Assembly (NCBI GenBank): GCA_016235025.1 | Contig: JACRMV010000006.1 | Coordinates: 323,166 to 387,165 of the forward strand | DNA length: 64,000 bases | DNA from: Rhodocyclales bacterium | GTDB taxonomy: Bacteria; Pseudomonadota; Gammaproteobacteria; Burkholderiales; Rhodocyclaceae | Direction of reading: 5' to 3' | Shown: one piece after another, positions 1 to 8,984 of the stretch | Numbering within the stretch: position 1 is the stretch's first letter | Layout of the letters: each line of letters opens with the position of its first letter | Made by a program: the position numbers and the translations under genes | The notes under the pieces: generated by a model | The model's database searches: none | What the model saw: the letters and a program-made list of their open reading frames with translations, nothing else | Told to the model about the DNA's origin: nothing

Positions 1-880
1 AGCACAGCGCCTGCATCTCGTCACTCATCTGCTGGCGGCCGGCAGAGAGACGCACCATGGACTGCGGCATGGCGATGCGCGCCACCGCGATGGTACGGAC
101 AAACTCAAAAGGATCGAGCGGCGGCGCGTTTTCCAGCGGCGTGCCGGGCATCGGCACCAGTTCGTTGATCGGCACCGATTCCGGCGGCGTTTCCATGTTC
201 GCCAGCTCGGCCAGCAGTGCGGCACGTGCGCCGCGCGTCTCGCCCATGCCGACGATGCCGCCGCAGCATACCTTGATGCCCGCCTCACGCACTTTGGCCA
301 GGGTATCGAACCGGTCGGCCTGGCTGTGCGTGGAAATCACCTGATCGTAAAACTCGGGCGCGGTATCGAGGTTGTGATTGTAGTAGTCGAGCCCGGCCTC
401 CTTAAGCTTTTCGGCCTGGCCTTGCTTGAGCATGCCGAGCGTGACGCAGGTCTCCATGCCCAGCGCCTTCACTGCCGTGACCATTTCGGTGACGCGCTCC
501 AGGTCTTTTTCCTTCGGCCCGCGCCAGGCGGCACCCATGCAAAAGCGTGAGGCGCCCTTGTCCTTGGCGGCCTGCGCGGCGGCGATCACCTCTTCCAGGG
601 CGAGCAAGTCTTCGCGCTGCACCTCGCCGTGCCGCGCCGCCTGCGAGCAGTAACCGCAATCCTCGGAACAGCCACCGGTCTTGATCGAGAGCAGCGTCGA
701 GCGCTGTACGGCGTTGGCGTCATGATGGCGACGATGCACCTCCTGGGCGCGAAACAACAGATCGTTGAACGGCAGATCGAACAGTGCCTCGATGGCGGAC
801 ACGCTCCAGCGCACTGTGGCGGACGCAGATGGAACAACAGCATTTTTCTTGTGAATCACGACCGGAGCGGAAACTGTCAT
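1..880 (-). CDS. bioB: Biotin synthase BioB (3' end outside the window)
   Basis: This is the radical-SAM enzyme that inserts sulfur into dethiobiotin in the last step of biotin synthesis. The ATG is at 880-878 and the frame stays open to the window edge, giving 293 codons, so the C-terminal part is missing. The radical-SAM motif GCSEDCGYC lies at residues 70-78 (C71, C75, C78). Further family signatures follow in order: [15 protein letters not shown] and GGIVGMGET. The gene is divergent from comF with only 18 bp between the two proposed start codons, so at least one promoter must overlap coding sequence, or comF starts further in. Confidence 0.95.
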   Translation of the reverse strand, partial: MTVSAPVVIHKKNAVVPSASATVRWSVSAIEALFDLPFNDLLFRAQEVHRRHHDANAVQRSTLLSIKTGGCSEDCGYCSQAARHGEVQREDLLALEEVIAAAQAAKDKGASRFCMGAAWRGPKEKDLERVTEMVTAVKALGMETCVTLGMLKQGQAEKLKEAGLDYYNHNLDTAPEFYDQVISTHSQADRFDTLAKVREAGIKVCCGGIVGMGETRGARAALLAELANMETPPESVPINELVPMPGTPLENAPPLDPFEFVRTIAVARIAMPQSMVRLSAGRQQMSDEMQALC

Positions 881-898
881 TTCAAAAGACTCGTTAGA

Positions 899-1648
899 AT
901 GCAGACAAGGCGCGCATCTTGGTGGAAGGAGCCGGGCTTGTCAATTGGACGCTGGCTGAAAAACTCCGTTGTGGCGAGCATCGCGGCGACACTGCCGCAG
1001 GATTGCCTGCTGTGCGGCGCCGCCAGCGGACAGGCTGCGCTGTGCCGTGGATGTGCAGCCAGCCTGCCGCAACTGAATACGCCACGTTGCCCGCTCTGCG
1101 CCCTGCCGACGCCCGTCGCCGGCGCCTGCGGCGCCTGCCTCGCCCATCCGCCGCATTTCGACGCCACCACCGCCCTCTGGCGCTACGCCTTCCCCCTCGA
1201 TCAACTGATCCAGTCACTCAAGTACGCGCACCGTCTTGCCAACGCCGACTTTCTGGGCAAAGCGCTGGCGGCGCTGCCACTGGCGATACGGCCAGACATC
1301 GTTTTGCCGGTGCCGCTGGCTGCAACGCGACTCAGGGAACGCGGCTTCAATCAATCCGTCGAACTGGCTCGCCCGCTGGCGCGGCGACTCGGCATGCCGC
1401 TGGAACTGGAGCGCATCCGCCGCTGCCGCGACACCCCGCCGCAGGCCGGCCTGCCGTGGAAAGAACGCGCCAAAAACATCCATCACACCTTTGAATGCCG
1501 CGTCGATCTCACTGGCAAGAATATCCTGATCATCGATGACGTCATGACCACCGGCGCCACACTGAACGAACTGGCGCGCACCCTCAAGGCGCATGGCGCA
1601 GTGCGGGTGGAAAACCGCGTGCTGGCACGCGCGGTGAAGGGTGCCTGA
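899..1648 (+). CDS. comF: ComF family phosphoribosyltransferase-like protein
   Basis: This is a ComF/GntX-type protein. The family is linked to DNA uptake in competent bacteria, where it acts in the cytoplasm on incoming single strands; its biochemical role is not settled. The 249 residues begin with four cysteine pairs (C36/C39, C49/C52, C64/C67, C77/C80) typical of the zinc-binding N-terminus. They end with the phosphoribosyltransferase PRPP loop [11 protein letters not shown] near residues 220-230. The open frame extends upstream into antisense bioB, which I excluded. ATG at 899 is my choice, and GTG at 971 is an in-frame alternative that would leave more room for the bioB promoter. It is useful context for the pilus genes nearby, although those are MSHA-type. 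Confidence 0.85.
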   Translation: MQTRRASWWKEPGLSIGRWLKNSVVASIAATLPQDCLLCGAASGQAALCRGCAASLPQLNTPRCPLCALPTPVAGACGACLAHPPHFDATTALWRYAFPLDQLIQSLKYAHRLANADFLGKALAALPLAIRPDIVLPVPLAATRLRERGFNQSVELARPLARRLGMPLELERIRRCRDTPPQAGLPWKERAKNIHHTFECRVDLTGKNILIIDDVMTTGATLNELARTLKAHGAVRVENRVLARAVKGA

Positions 1649-1743
1649 TTCCCGGGGACGCCATTTAATGCCCTATGCATGACATGGCGCGAAGCAAGGG
1701 GTTTCGGCGATAATCGACCGTCCCGATTCCGTTTATTTTGCCC

Positions 1744-2136
1744 ATGGCCCTGCGCGATCCCGTCGATAAAAACCTGCTGCGCATGGAAGCACGGCGCTTT
1801 GCCTCCCGTTGCGAGGGCCACGTCGCCACCATCGAACGTGCCGACAACCTGCGTGAAGTGGCGCGCCTGGTCAGCACGCTGCACGCGTCCTACCCACTGA
1901 GCGAAGAATCCGCGGTCCGCGACGCGCTGCGCCTGGTGCAGATGCGCGCCGAGGATCGCGCGCGCGAGCTGATCCAGCAGCAGCTGCAAAACTATGCCCG
2001 CGTGGAAAGTTACCTGCGCGACAAATGGCGACGTACCCTGCTCGAATCCTGGAGCAACCTCACCGGCCCGCTGGCCCACCTGCGCCCCTGGGCGCAGGGC
2101 CGGCTCACCGTCGTCGAACAACAATTGCAGGATTGA
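1744..2136 (+). CDS. Small hypothetical protein
   Basis: I do not recognise a family for this 130-residue protein. It starts at ATG 1744; a TTG two codons upstream would add only two residues. It has no signal peptide or membrane segment. It is rich in Arg, Glu, Gln and Leu, with long predicted helices (for example the stretch around RLVQMRAEDRARELIQQQLQ), and has no cysteine beyond one near the N-terminus. It stands alone between comF on the same strand and the convergent end of the MSHA locus. Its codon use resembles that of its neighbours and the frame is clean, so it is probably a real gene. Confidence 0.6.
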   Translation: MALRDPVDKNLLRMEARRFASRCEGHVATIERADNLREVARLVSTLHASYPLSEESAVRDALRLVQMRAEDRARELIQQQLQNYARVESYLRDKWRRTLLESWSNLTGPLAHLRPWAQGRLTVVEQQLQD

Positions 2137-2155
2137 TTCAGAAGCAGAAGCATTC

Positions 2156-2221
2156 ACCACGGAGCACGCGGGGAAAGGTCAGGCCCTGGTTTTTCCACCG
2201 CGCACCCGTGCTCCCCGTGGT
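2156..2221. repeat. Imperfect inverted repeat between convergent genes
   Basis: ACCACGGAGCACG at 2156-2168 is matched by CGTGCTCCCCGTGGT at 2207-2221, which is its reverse complement apart from two extra bases. The arms enclose a loop of about 38 bases. It fills the gap between the hypothetical gene ending at 2136 and mshN ending at 2235. It could work as a bidirectional transcription stop, or be a copy of a dispersed palindromic repeat. No T-run follows either arm, so a classical intrinsic terminator is unlikely. Confidence 0.6.
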
Positions 2222-2234
2222 TAACCAGTTTGGC

Positions 2235-3407
2235 TCAACGCAGTCGCTGCTCGATGTGCTGCGCCAGCTCCGGTGGCAATCCCGGCAGGCTGCGGGCCTT
2301 CAGGTAAGCCTCGCGCGCGGCGGCGCCCTGGCCATCGGCTTCCAGCGCGATGCCCAGTCCCGCCCACCAGCGCGCCTCGCCCGGCGCCAGACGCGTGGCG
2401 GCCTGGTAGCGTTCAGCCGCCTCGTGCGCACGTCCGGCACGATTGAGCAATACGGCGAGGAAACCTTGGTACTCGGCGTTGCGCTCGCCGCTGGCCGCCT
2501 GTTTCTCCATCAATTCGAGCGCCGCAGCGGCCTGGCTGCGCTCGACCAGCACCCGCGCCAGGGTCAGCGTCGAAGCCAGGCGCGCCGCCGGCAACTCGAT
2601 GCCTTCGCGCAAGACCTGCTCCGCCGCTTCCCAGCGCCGCGCCTCGATCAACAGCGCCGCCAGCGCCTGGCGCGCCGCTGCCTGCTCGGGGAATACGGCC
2701 AGCGCCGCCTGGTAGCTGGTCAGCGCCTCATCCGCCCGCCCCGCACGCTGCGCTTCCCGTCCTTGTCGATAAAAAGCCTCGGCGCGTTCGGCCGGGGTGG
2801 GCACGCGCTCCTGCTTGTCGATTCGCGAGGATGCATCGGCAGGGGGCAAGCTGCCTGGCGCCGCCTTCAGAAGTGACTTGGCGGGAGCCGCAGCCACGGG
2901 CGGAAGAGACTCTGACGCCGCCCTGGACTCCAGCGTTGCCCCAGCCTTTGCTTCCGGCCTGGGTTCCTGTTTCGCCCTGGGTTCCGGCCTGGATGCCGGA
3001 GGGCTCGCCGCGGACTTCGGACTCACGTCGCGCTCATGTTTCGGCGCTTCGCTCTTTCCAGGGGCAGCCGACACGGCTTCGGCCGGATTCGCGCCAGGAA
3101 AAGTCGGCGCGGGCGATACGGCGGCCAGTACCGGCGCCGGGGCGACTTCCGGAGCAACACCCCCGCCCGGCACCGGGGAAGGCGCAACCGCCTGCGGTGG
3201 CGGGGGTGCAGAAGACGCGCCCCAGTACCTCCAGGCGGCCGCCGAGCTGGCCACCGCAATCAGGCCGGCCACCACCAGTTTTGGCCACAGCGGAGCAGGC
3301 GCCTGGCGCGCTGCCAGCGGCGTCACCGCCGCCGGCAGCGCGGTACGCTCATTCTCGCCTGCACGCCGCGCATCGAGATCGCGCAGCATTTTGTTCACCA
3401 GACTCAT
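2235..3407 (-). CDS. mshN: MSHA biogenesis protein MshN (TPR protein)
   Basis: This is the last gene of the MSHA pilus operon. It encodes an inner-membrane protein with a periplasmic TPR region thought to support pilus assembly. The start MSLVNKMLRDLDARR is the conserved cytoplasmic N-terminus of MshN/GspB-like proteins. One membrane segment lies near residues 43-62. A long Ala/Pro/Ser/Lys-rich linker runs to about residue 200, and tetratricopeptide repeats fill the C-terminal half. A copy of the dispersed repeat (3099-3124) encodes AVSPAPTF in the linker. The start lies 33 bp after the mshM stop. Confidence 0.88.
   Translation of the reverse strand: MSLVNKMLRDLDARRAGENERTALPAAVTPLAARQAPAPLWPKLVVAGLIAVASSAAAWRYWGASSAPPPPQAVAPSPVPGGGVAPEVAPAPVLAAVSPAPTFPGANPAEAVSAAPGKSEAPKHERDVSPKSAASPPASRPEPRAKQEPRPEAKAGATLESRAASESLPPVAAAPAKSLLKAAPGSLPPADASSRIDKQERVPTPAERAEAFYRQGREAQRAGRADEALTSYQAALAVFPEQAAARQALAALLIEARRWEAAEQVLREGIELPAARLASTLTLARVLVERSQAAAALELMEKQAASGERNAEYQGFLAVLLNRAGRAHEAAERYQAATRLAPGEARWWAGLGIALEADGQGAAAREAYLKARSLPGLPPELAQHIEQRLR
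3099..3124 (+). repeat. Dispersed 25-bp repeat, copy 1 (inside mshN)
   Basis: AAAAGT followed by a core differing from the consensus at one position (CGGCGCGGGCGATACGGCG). Relative to mshN it reads in reverse and encodes AVSPAPTF in the low-complexity linker, where an insertion would be easily tolerated. Confidence 0.75.
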
Positions 3408-3440
3408 CCCGCCTCTCCCCTCTTCCTGCTCATCGCTGCA

Positions 3441-4277
3441 TCACCATCTCCGCCACCAGGGCAGCGCGCAGGTACCTTCGGTATCGCGCCCCGCCAACAG
3501 CACATGGGAGCGGCCGACTGTCGCCCGGCCCTCGCCGAAGGCCAGCAGCAGCGACTTGTGCGCCAGGATGTTCAACAGCCGCGGCGTGCCGGCGGACAAG
3601 CGCCACAGCACGCGCGCCGTGGCCGGAGCGAAGAGATCGCCGCCACGATAACCGGCGACACGCAGCCGGTGCGCCAGATAATGCGCCGTCTCGTCGTGCC
3701 TCAATCCCGGCATCCGGTAATGAAACACGATGCGCTGGCGCAACTGGCGCACCGCGGGATTGGCCAGTTTTTCATCCAGCTCCGGCTGGCCGAACAGCAC
3801 CACCTGGACCAGCTTGCGCTTTTCCGTTTCCAGGTTGGACAGCAGGCGCAACGCCTCCAGGCTTTCCAGCGGCATGCACTGCGCCTCGTCGAGCACCACG
3901 ACGACCTTCTTGCCTTGCGCCGCCATCTCCAGCAGATGCAGATTGACCGCCTTGAGCAAGTGAAACTCGTTTTCCGAGGCTGGCAGCGTCAGCCCCAGTT
4001 CTTCGGCAATCGCTCCCAGCAGCGCCTGCGGCGCCAGCAGCGGGTTCGGCAGGTAGGCTACCTGGTAGCTGTCGTCGAGCGTCGTCAGGAAGCGCCGGCA
4101 CAGCAGCGTCTTGCCGGTGCCGACTTCCCCGGCGATCTTGATGAAGCCTTCGCCGGCGGCAAGCCCGATCAGCAGTGTGTTGAGCGCCTCCTGATGGGCG
4201 TCGTTGGAATAGATGAAGCTGGTGTCCGGCGTGATGCCGAAGGGAAACTCGGAAAGGCCGAAATGATTGAGATACAT
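3441..4277 (-). CDS. mshM: MSHA biogenesis ATPase MshM (ExeA-like)
   Basis: This is an AAA+ ATPase of the ExeA/GspA family, a cytoplasmic or membrane-associated partner of secretin assembly in the MSHA system. The 278 residues carry the family N-terminus (YLNHFGLSEFPFGITPD), a Walker A motif GEVGTGKT near residue 50, a Walker B motif VVVVLDEAQ near 127, and the sensor region SAGTPRLLNILAHK near 230. The length fits an MshM without the extra peptidoglycan-binding domain of ExeA. The start is 6 bp after the mshL stop, consistent with one transcript. Confidence 0.92.
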   Translation of the reverse strand: MYLNHFGLSEFPFGITPDTSFIYSNDAHQEALNTLLIGLAAGEGFIKIAGEVGTGKTLLCRRFLTTLDDSYQVAYLPNPLLAPQALLGAIAEELGLTLPASENEFHLLKAVNLHLLEMAAQGKKVVVVLDEAQCMPLESLEALRLLSNLETEKRKLVQVVLFGQPELDEKLANPAVRQLRQRIVFHYRMPGLRHDETAHYLAHRLRVAGYRGGDLFAPATARVLWRLSAGTPRLLNILAHKSLLLAFGEGRATVGRSHVLLAGRDTEGTCALPWWRRW

Positions 4278-4283
4278 CGGCCC

Positions 4284-6035
4284 CTACTTCTCTTGCGGCG
4301 GCATCTTCGCTGCCGGCTGGTAGGCCTGCAGGCGCGCCTGCGTATCCCTGATGTCCTGCGTCCAGGACTGGTCGTTCTGGATCACGGTCGGCTTGATCAG
4401 GATCACCAGTTCGCGCTTGGTGACCCCGCTCCCGCTCTGGCCCAGAAGGTTGGCCACAACGCCGGTCGCCCCCGGCAACTGGGAGCGCTCGGAGGTCTGC
4501 TCCTGACGCATCAGGCCGCCAATAGCGACGATATTGCCATCCTGTACCCGCACGATGCTGTCCGTCTCGTTGATGCTGCTGGTCGCCAGCGGCAGGCTGA
4601 ACGTACCCAGCGTGCCAAGGCTGACAGACTTGTTCTTTTCATTGACCACGCTGACCATCGGATGCACATGCAGGACGATGTTGCCGTCGTCGTCGATCTG
4701 CGGTGTGACATCCAGCGAAATGCCCGAGAAATAGGGTTCCAGCGTCAGGCTGGGGGTAACGATGGTGCCGGTCGTGGTGGTCGTGGTCGAGGTCGTCAGG
4801 TTGGTGATGAACAACTCATCCGTGCCCACCTTGAGCACCGCCTTCTGGTTATTGACGGTCGCGATGCGCGGACTGGAAAGCACCGTGACGCTGCCTTGCG
4901 TCTCAAGGAAGTTGAGTATCGCGGCGAAATTCGCCGACTGGAAAGCCAGCCCGAGGAAACCCTTGCCCAGGGCGGATGCGGCAATCAGCCCGCCCACGCC
5001 CGGCAGCACCGTGCCACTGCCGGAAAACATCGTATCGGTGCGCGCCGTGGCATCCACCGTATCGGCAGGAATCCCGGTCAGTGCCGTACCCGGCTGGGCG
5101 CGCAGGACAGAACCCGGCTGGACCACCCCGAGCGATACCCGATTACCCGTCCCGTTGAACGTCGTCCAGTTAACCCCGGCCTGATGACCCTCGGAAAGGG
5201 CCACATCGACAATCTTGGCTTCGATCATCACCTGCCGGTCGGCCACCAGTTGCGTCGCCTTGAGGTACTTATCGACATTCGCCAGTTCGTTCGGCATGGC
5301 GCGCACCACCACCACGCCGGAGCCCGCGTTGATGACCACGCTGCGCCCGTCGGCCGTGCCCACCATCGCCGCGAGCGCCGTCTTCAGGTCATTCCAGAAA
5401 TCGCTGTCGGTGCTCATGCTGACCCGGCTGGTATCGCTGCTGCGGGATGCACCCGCGCCACCCGCGGCCGACTGTGTCGCCCGCGTGGCGGCGCCGCCCC
5501 CGGTGCTGCCGCCGCCGGTCGTGATGGAACTACCGGTAACCCGCAAATCGCTCGAACCCTGGCGCCGGCTGGCGAGGTAATTGATCTTGAAAAAGCGGGT
5601 TTTCATCGTATTGGTTTCGATGAAAATCCGTTTCCCCAGGATGCGGTATTCATAGCCGAACAGTTCGCGGATGGCGTCCAGTGCCTCGGGCACCGTGACG
5701 TTCTTCAGGTTGATGGTGATGCTGCCGCCCACATCCGGCGGCAGCAGCATGCTGTAGGGCGTGCCCGAGACCAGCGCCATGAAGACCTGACTGGCCGGCG
5801 CATCGACCACGGAAAGATCAAAGCGGGATTCAGCAGGCGCGGTGGCCGGCGCAGGCATCAGGCTCGGCATCAGCGCGGCATCGGGCGCGGCGGGGGCCTT
5901 GCGCTCGGTCGCCGACTTCAGCAATACATCATTGATCTGCCCCAGCACGTCATCACTCTTGCGCGGCGGCGCCGAACAGCCCGCCAGTACCAAGGCCAGT
6001 AAAGAAGCCATCATCCAGCGTGAAAAATCATTCAT
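4284..6035 (-). CDS. mshL: MSHA secretin MshL
   Basis: This is the outer-membrane secretin through which the pilus exits. I chose ATG at 6035, giving 583 residues, because it starts a lipoprotein signal peptide (MNDFSRWMMASLLALVLAGC) with lipidated Cys20. The open frame extends 14 codons further upstream without a signal. A short secretin/TonB N-terminal domain lies near residues 80-150, followed by a Ser/Gly/Thr linker and the secretin domain with its VPxxG/GG-type C-terminal signature region (VAIGGLMRQEQ). The start overlaps the mshK stop by 8 bp, which suggests translational coupling. Confidence 0.93.
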   Translation of the reverse strand: MNDFSRWMMASLLALVLAGCSAPPRKSDDVLGQINDVLLKSATERKAPAAPDAALMPSLMPAPATAPAESRFDLSVVDAPASQVFMALVSGTPYSMLLPPDVGGSITINLKNVTVPEALDAIRELFGYEYRILGKRIFIETNTMKTRFFKINYLASRRQGSSDLRVTGSSITTGGGSTGGGAATRATQSAAGGAGASRSSDTSRVSMSTDSDFWNDLKTALAAMVGTADGRSVVINAGSGVVVVRAMPNELANVDKYLKATQLVADRQVMIEAKIVDVALSEGHQAGVNWTTFNGTGNRVSLGVVQPGSVLRAQPGTALTGIPADTVDATARTDTMFSGSGTVLPGVGGLIAASALGKGFLGLAFQSANFAAILNFLETQGSVTVLSSPRIATVNNQKAVLKVGTDELFITNLTTSTTTTTTGTIVTPSLTLEPYFSGISLDVTPQIDDDGNIVLHVHPMVSVVNEKNKSVSLGTLGTFSLPLATSSINETDSIVRVQDGNIVAIGGLMRQEQTSERSQLPGATGVVANLLGQSGSGVTKRELVILIKPTVIQNDQSWTQDIRDTQARLQAYQPAAKMPPQEK

Positions 6036-6450
6036 TTTGGGTTCCCGTCGCACGACGCACATGGTGTTTGGCGGCACGCGATTTTGCCGCCGGCGTTTTT
6101 TCGGCTGCGGAGATCAGGTGCAAGGTTTCCCGTCCGCCCTCACCTTGCACGACCACCGCGTTTTCACTGATTTTCAGCACCCGTTTTCCGTTCACCGGAT
6201 CGCCCACCCGGTCGCCAACGCGCACTTCCTGCCCGGCGATCACGGCCGACGCCCGGCCGCCCCGGCGCAGGATGATGGCCTGCACCCCGCTGACGCTGCC
6301 GGCCGCCGGGCTGTCAGCGACCAGCGACACATCGGCAGGCCGGGTCGGATCAGGAACTTGCGCCGCTGCGCCGGCAGGGTAGGTAGCGAGCAGGGCGGGA
6401 AACCACACGGAAAACAGCGCGAAAAAAAGGCAGGGCAGCCGTCTGAACAT
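6028..6450 (-). CDS. mshK: MSHA biogenesis protein MshK
   Basis: This is a small periplasmic protein of the MSHA assembly platform, similar in layout to PilP/GspC. ATG at 6450 overlaps the mshJ stop by 1 bp (TGATG) and gives 140 residues beginning with a signal peptide (MFRRLPCLFFALF...). The longer open frame upstream lies inside mshJ and lacks such a signal. The mature part starts QVPDPTRPAD, the conserved DPTRP motif of MshK. A small beta domain follows (residues 50-115), and the tail is basic. Assignment rests on the DPTRP motif, size and position. Confidence 0.85.
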   Translation of the reverse strand: MFRRLPCLFFALFSVWFPALLATYPAGAAAQVPDPTRPADVSLVADSPAAGSVSGVQAIILRRGGRASAVIAGQEVRVGDRVGDPVNGKRVLKISENAVVVQGEGGRETLHLISAAEKTPAAKSRAAKHHVRRATGTQNE

Positions 6451-7181
6451 CACATCTCCAGCCAGTTCGGGTCGAGGCTCAAGGTATAAACCCGCAACAC
6501 CAGCACGTTGCGTGGGTATTTCTCGACGCTCAGGCCGAGACTGTTCCACATCAGGCGCTGCGGCATGGTTTCGATATCTGCCAGGTAGTTGAGCAGGCCA
6601 TTGTAGCTGCCGGCCAGCTTCAGCTCGATGCCGTGCTGCCAGATGCCGGCACCCGCCGCGGCCGTTACCGGCGCAGCGCCCGTGTCAGCCGGCGTGGCGG
6701 TTGCCGCTGCGGCCGGGGGTCGGGTCGCGGATTTTTCTGCGGCGCCGACCGGCTGCGGCGGCAGGGTTTTCAGTTCGAGCAGCTCGATGCCGCGGTTGCG
6801 CGCCAGCAGGTCTTCGAGGAAGCCACGCATCCGCGCAGGCGAGACCATGCCGCTCTCAAACCTGGCCAGCCGCCCGTTGACCGCCTGAATGTCGTCCCGG
6901 ATTCGGGCGAGGCGCTGACGGTTGGCCGTATCGGGATCGGGAGCCGCCTGCAGGGCGGCGAGTTGCGTCTGCTGCTGCGCCAGCTCGGTGCGCACGGCGG
7001 CAGACTCGGCCAGCGCGGCACGGGCCTGGCGCAGCGCCGGATCGATGACAAAGTTGAACCACAGGAAACCACCGCCCAACACCACGGCCACGGCAAGAAT
7101 CGCCCGCTCACGGCGTGGTCGCGCCATGAACTGCTCGCTCCACTGCTGCCAGCGGGCCGCCAGAGGCGCCAGGGCCTTCAT
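6450..7181 (-). CDS. mshJ: MSHA biogenesis protein MshJ (PilO/GspM-like)
   Basis: This is an inner-membrane platform protein. The 243 residues have one membrane segment near 27-46 (RAILAVAVVLGGGFLWFNFV), a coiled-coil stretch (about 50-115, rich in Ala, Gln and Leu), an Ala/Pro/Thr-rich linker (about 150-175) and a C-terminal ferredoxin-like domain containing the family phrase LADIETMPQRLMWNSLGL. It overlaps the mshI2 stop by 4 bp (ATGA) and the mshK start by 1 bp, so the whole set is tightly coupled. Confidence 0.88.
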   Translation of the reverse strand: MKALAPLAARWQQWSEQFMARPRRERAILAVAVVLGGGFLWFNFVIDPALRQARAALAESAAVRTELAQQQTQLAALQAAPDPDTANRQRLARIRDDIQAVNGRLARFESGMVSPARMRGFLEDLLARNRGIELLELKTLPPQPVGAAEKSATRPPAAAATATPADTGAAPVTAAAGAGIWQHGIELKLAGSYNGLLNYLADIETMPQRLMWNSLGLSVEKYPRNVLVLRVYTLSLDPNWLEM

Positions 7182-7879
7182 TTCTTCTCCTCCACCGTGG
7201 TGGGCGTGAGAATGAAATTGACGGGCTGCCGACGCACGGGCTGGAGCGGGTGACCGGGCGCAGAACCCGGCGCTGGCGAGACGGCGCCCCCGGCGGCGGC
7301 ATCCTCCACCGCGCCGGTTACCGCCCCGTTTGCGACCTCGCGTTGCAGGCTCAGCGCAGAAAATTGCCGTCCCTGGAATATCTTCTCGGCGCCGAGGCGG
7401 CGAATGTACTCCGGCACGATCCGCTCATCGTGGGTGCTGCCGCGAATTTCCATGTCGCTGCCGCCCGCGCCCAGCCTGAAGCCCGTCAGCCACAGCCCTG
7501 GCGGCGCCTGACGGGCAAATCCCCGCAGGAACGCAGAAAAGCCGCTGCTGTTGCCCACCGCCCCGCTCTCCAGCAGGCGAGCAATTTCCCCGCGCTGCGC
7601 AAGCGCGGCCTGGGCCTGCGCAACTTCGGCAAGCAGTTGCGGATTGGCCGGCTGGCTCGCCTTCCGGTTGGCTTCTTCGATCGCCGCCTTCGCCGCGTCG
7701 AGTTCGGCGCCCACGCTGGCCGCCTCGGCCAGACGCTGGTTCGCCTCGGCGCGGGCGAACAGCGTCCAGGCGCCCAGCACAGCCGTCATCAGTGCCACAG
7801 CAAGCGCAAGATTGCCGAGGCTTAGCCAATCACGGACTTTCAGAAACCGCGGATGGTAGAGGTTGATTTGCGAACTCAT
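7178..7879 (-). CDS. PilN-like MSHA protein (MshI2)
   Basis: This is a PilN/GspL C-terminal-like component of the pilus platform. ATG at 7879 overlaps the mshI stop by 4 bp and yields 233 residues starting MSSQINLYHPRF, the short cytoplasmic motif that binds the PilM-like partner. A membrane segment (about 21-42) and a coiled coil (about 45-115) follow, then a PilN-type domain (about 120-185). The C-terminal tail is Pro/Ala/Gly-rich. A copy of the dispersed repeat (7268-7286) lies in the tail and encodes AVSPAPGS. In Vibrio the corresponding gene is called mshI2 or is fused, so I leave the symbol open. Confidence 0.85.
   Translation of the reverse strand: MSSQINLYHPRFLKVRDWLSLGNLALAVALMTAVLGAWTLFARAEANQRLAEAASVGAELDAAKAAIEEANRKASQPANPQLLAEVAQAQAALAQRGEIARLLESGAVGNSSGFSAFLRGFARQAPPGLWLTGFRLGAGGSDMEIRGSTHDERIVPEYIRRLGAEKIFQGRQFSALSLQREVANGAVTGAVEDAAAGGAVSPAPGSAPGHPLQPVRRQPVNFILTPTTVEEKK
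7268..7286 (+). repeat. Dispersed 25-bp repeat, copy 2 (inside the PilN-like gene)
   Basis: The 19-base core CGGCGCTGGCGAGACGGCG is exact, but the usual AAAAGT lead is replaced by GAACC. In the gene it encodes AVSPAPGS in a flexible tail. Confidence 0.75.
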
Positions 7880-8814
7880 GCCACCGGCTCCTCGCGCAGG
7901 GCAGCACCCAGGGCACGCAGACACTGGAACTGCCGCTGCGGATCGAGCAGTGCCGGCGCAGCGCCGAGATCGACCACCGCGGCGAGATTCAGAGGCACCA
8001 CGTCGATCGCCAGATTGTCATGCAGGTACTCGACGAACCCGGCCACCCCGGGGATACCCGCCACCACCAGACGGACCAGCTGCACCATGCTGAAGCTGCG
8101 GTCGAAATTGTCCAGCGAACGCTGCACGTCCAGCGCGATGCGTTCGAACAGCTGTTCGCGCCGCAGCGTATCCGCTGCCGCCAGTTGCGCCGCAGAGATT
8201 TCGATGTGCCGCGCTACCAGCAGCTCACCTGCGAAGGTGAACGTCAGCAGGCCCTCGACTTCGTCGAATACCAGCGTCGCCAGCGCACGGTCTTCCTCTT
8301 CGAACAGGGCGGCGAGATTGCGCTGCGAAAGCTCCACCACATCAACCGCCGCGAGCGTCAGCTTCGCCGCCTGGAACGACTGCACCAGCGGCGCCATGAC
8401 GGATTCGGCCGCCAGCACCGCATAGACCTGCGGCGCACGGCCCAGCGGCGGAATCGGCAGCAGGTCGATCGCCGCGCCATCCACCGCAAACCCGGCCTGA
8501 TCCTTCAGCTTCCAGCGCGCGATTTCGCGCGCTTCGTCCGGCGGACCGGCGATGGCATCGGTCTGGATGAACTGGTATTGCCCTGCGGCCAGCAGCGCCG
8601 TGAGACGATAGCGCCCCAGATGCAGCGACTTTTTCAGCGTCGCAAGGGTGGCCACTATATTTCCCTCATCCCCGCCGGATGCGATGGACTCCGCCAGCAG
8701 CACCTGCGGCAGACGATCCACTTCGCGCCGCACATGCACCAGATCGACCCGCCCCACGCCTTTGGCGATGGCCAGCCAGCCCGGCTCGGAACGCGTCTTG
8801 CGGAAATTCAGCAC
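7876..8814 (-). CDS. mshI: MSHA biogenesis protein MshI (PilM-like)
   Basis: This is the cytoplasmic actin-like component that joins the PilN-like protein to the ATPase side of the pilus machine. It has 312 residues from a GTG at 8814; no better start or strong ribosome-binding site is visible. The PilM/GspL cytoplasmic fold is supported by the spacing of hydrophobic segments and by phrases such as EIARWKLKDQ and LDNFDRSFSM. It is the first gene of the downstream half of the MSHA locus, separated from the pilin by a strong terminator at 8985-9020, so it needs its own promoter in 8815-8985 or read-through. Confidence 0.85.
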   Translation of the reverse strand: MLNFRKTRSEPGWLAIAKGVGRVDLVHVRREVDRLPQVLLAESIASGGDEGNIVATLATLKKSLHLGRYRLTALLAAGQYQFIQTDAIAGPPDEAREIARWKLKDQAGFAVDGAAIDLLPIPPLGRAPQVYAVLAAESVMAPLVQSFQAAKLTLAAVDVVELSQRNLAALFEEEDRALATLVFDEVEGLLTFTFAGELLVARHIEISAAQLAAADTLRREQLFERIALDVQRSLDNFDRSFSMVQLVRLVVAGIPGVAGFVEYLHDNLAIDVVPLNLAAVVDLGAAPALLDPQRQFQCLRALGAALREEPVA

Positions 8815-8984
8815 AGTAGTGGCAAGGAGTGAGGATAGATAAAAATTGCTCTGACTATAGCGTGCGGCGCCGCCCGCCAGAGCAGGAAATCAGTGCCAAA
8901 CAGCATTCATTTACCCTGATTCGGGCGTATCCGGCCCCACAGCATGCGGATATATAAAGTCGGCGCTGGCAGTACGGCGGAAAA
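8815..8984. other. Intergenic region ahead of mshI
   Basis: This stretch lies between the mshI start and the pilin terminator. On the minus strand it carries a TATAGT word near 8852-8857 that could be a -10 box, but no convincing -35 element at the right spacing. It also contains dispersed-repeat copy 3. I see no open frame. Confidence 0.4.
8956..8980 (+). repeat. Dispersed 25-bp repeat, copy 3 (intergenic)
   Basis: AAAGT plus the core CGGCGCTGGCAGTACGGCG. This is an intergenic copy directly downstream of the pilin terminator. Read on the pilin strand, its T-rich end points away from the pilin gene. Confidence 0.85.

Noticed and set aside
629..898. A 90-codon upstream extension of comF.
   Set aside because: It runs antisense through bioB, and the ComF family starts near the cysteine-rich region.
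3036..6002. A 988-codon plus-strand frame over the MSHA genes.
   Set aside because: It is antisense to mshL, mshM and mshN, has no recognisable domain and is a shadow of high-G+C codon use.
8878..8899. A sigma-54-like TGGCAC...TGCT upstream of mshI.
   Set aside because: The spacing is two bases too long for a sigma-54 promoter.
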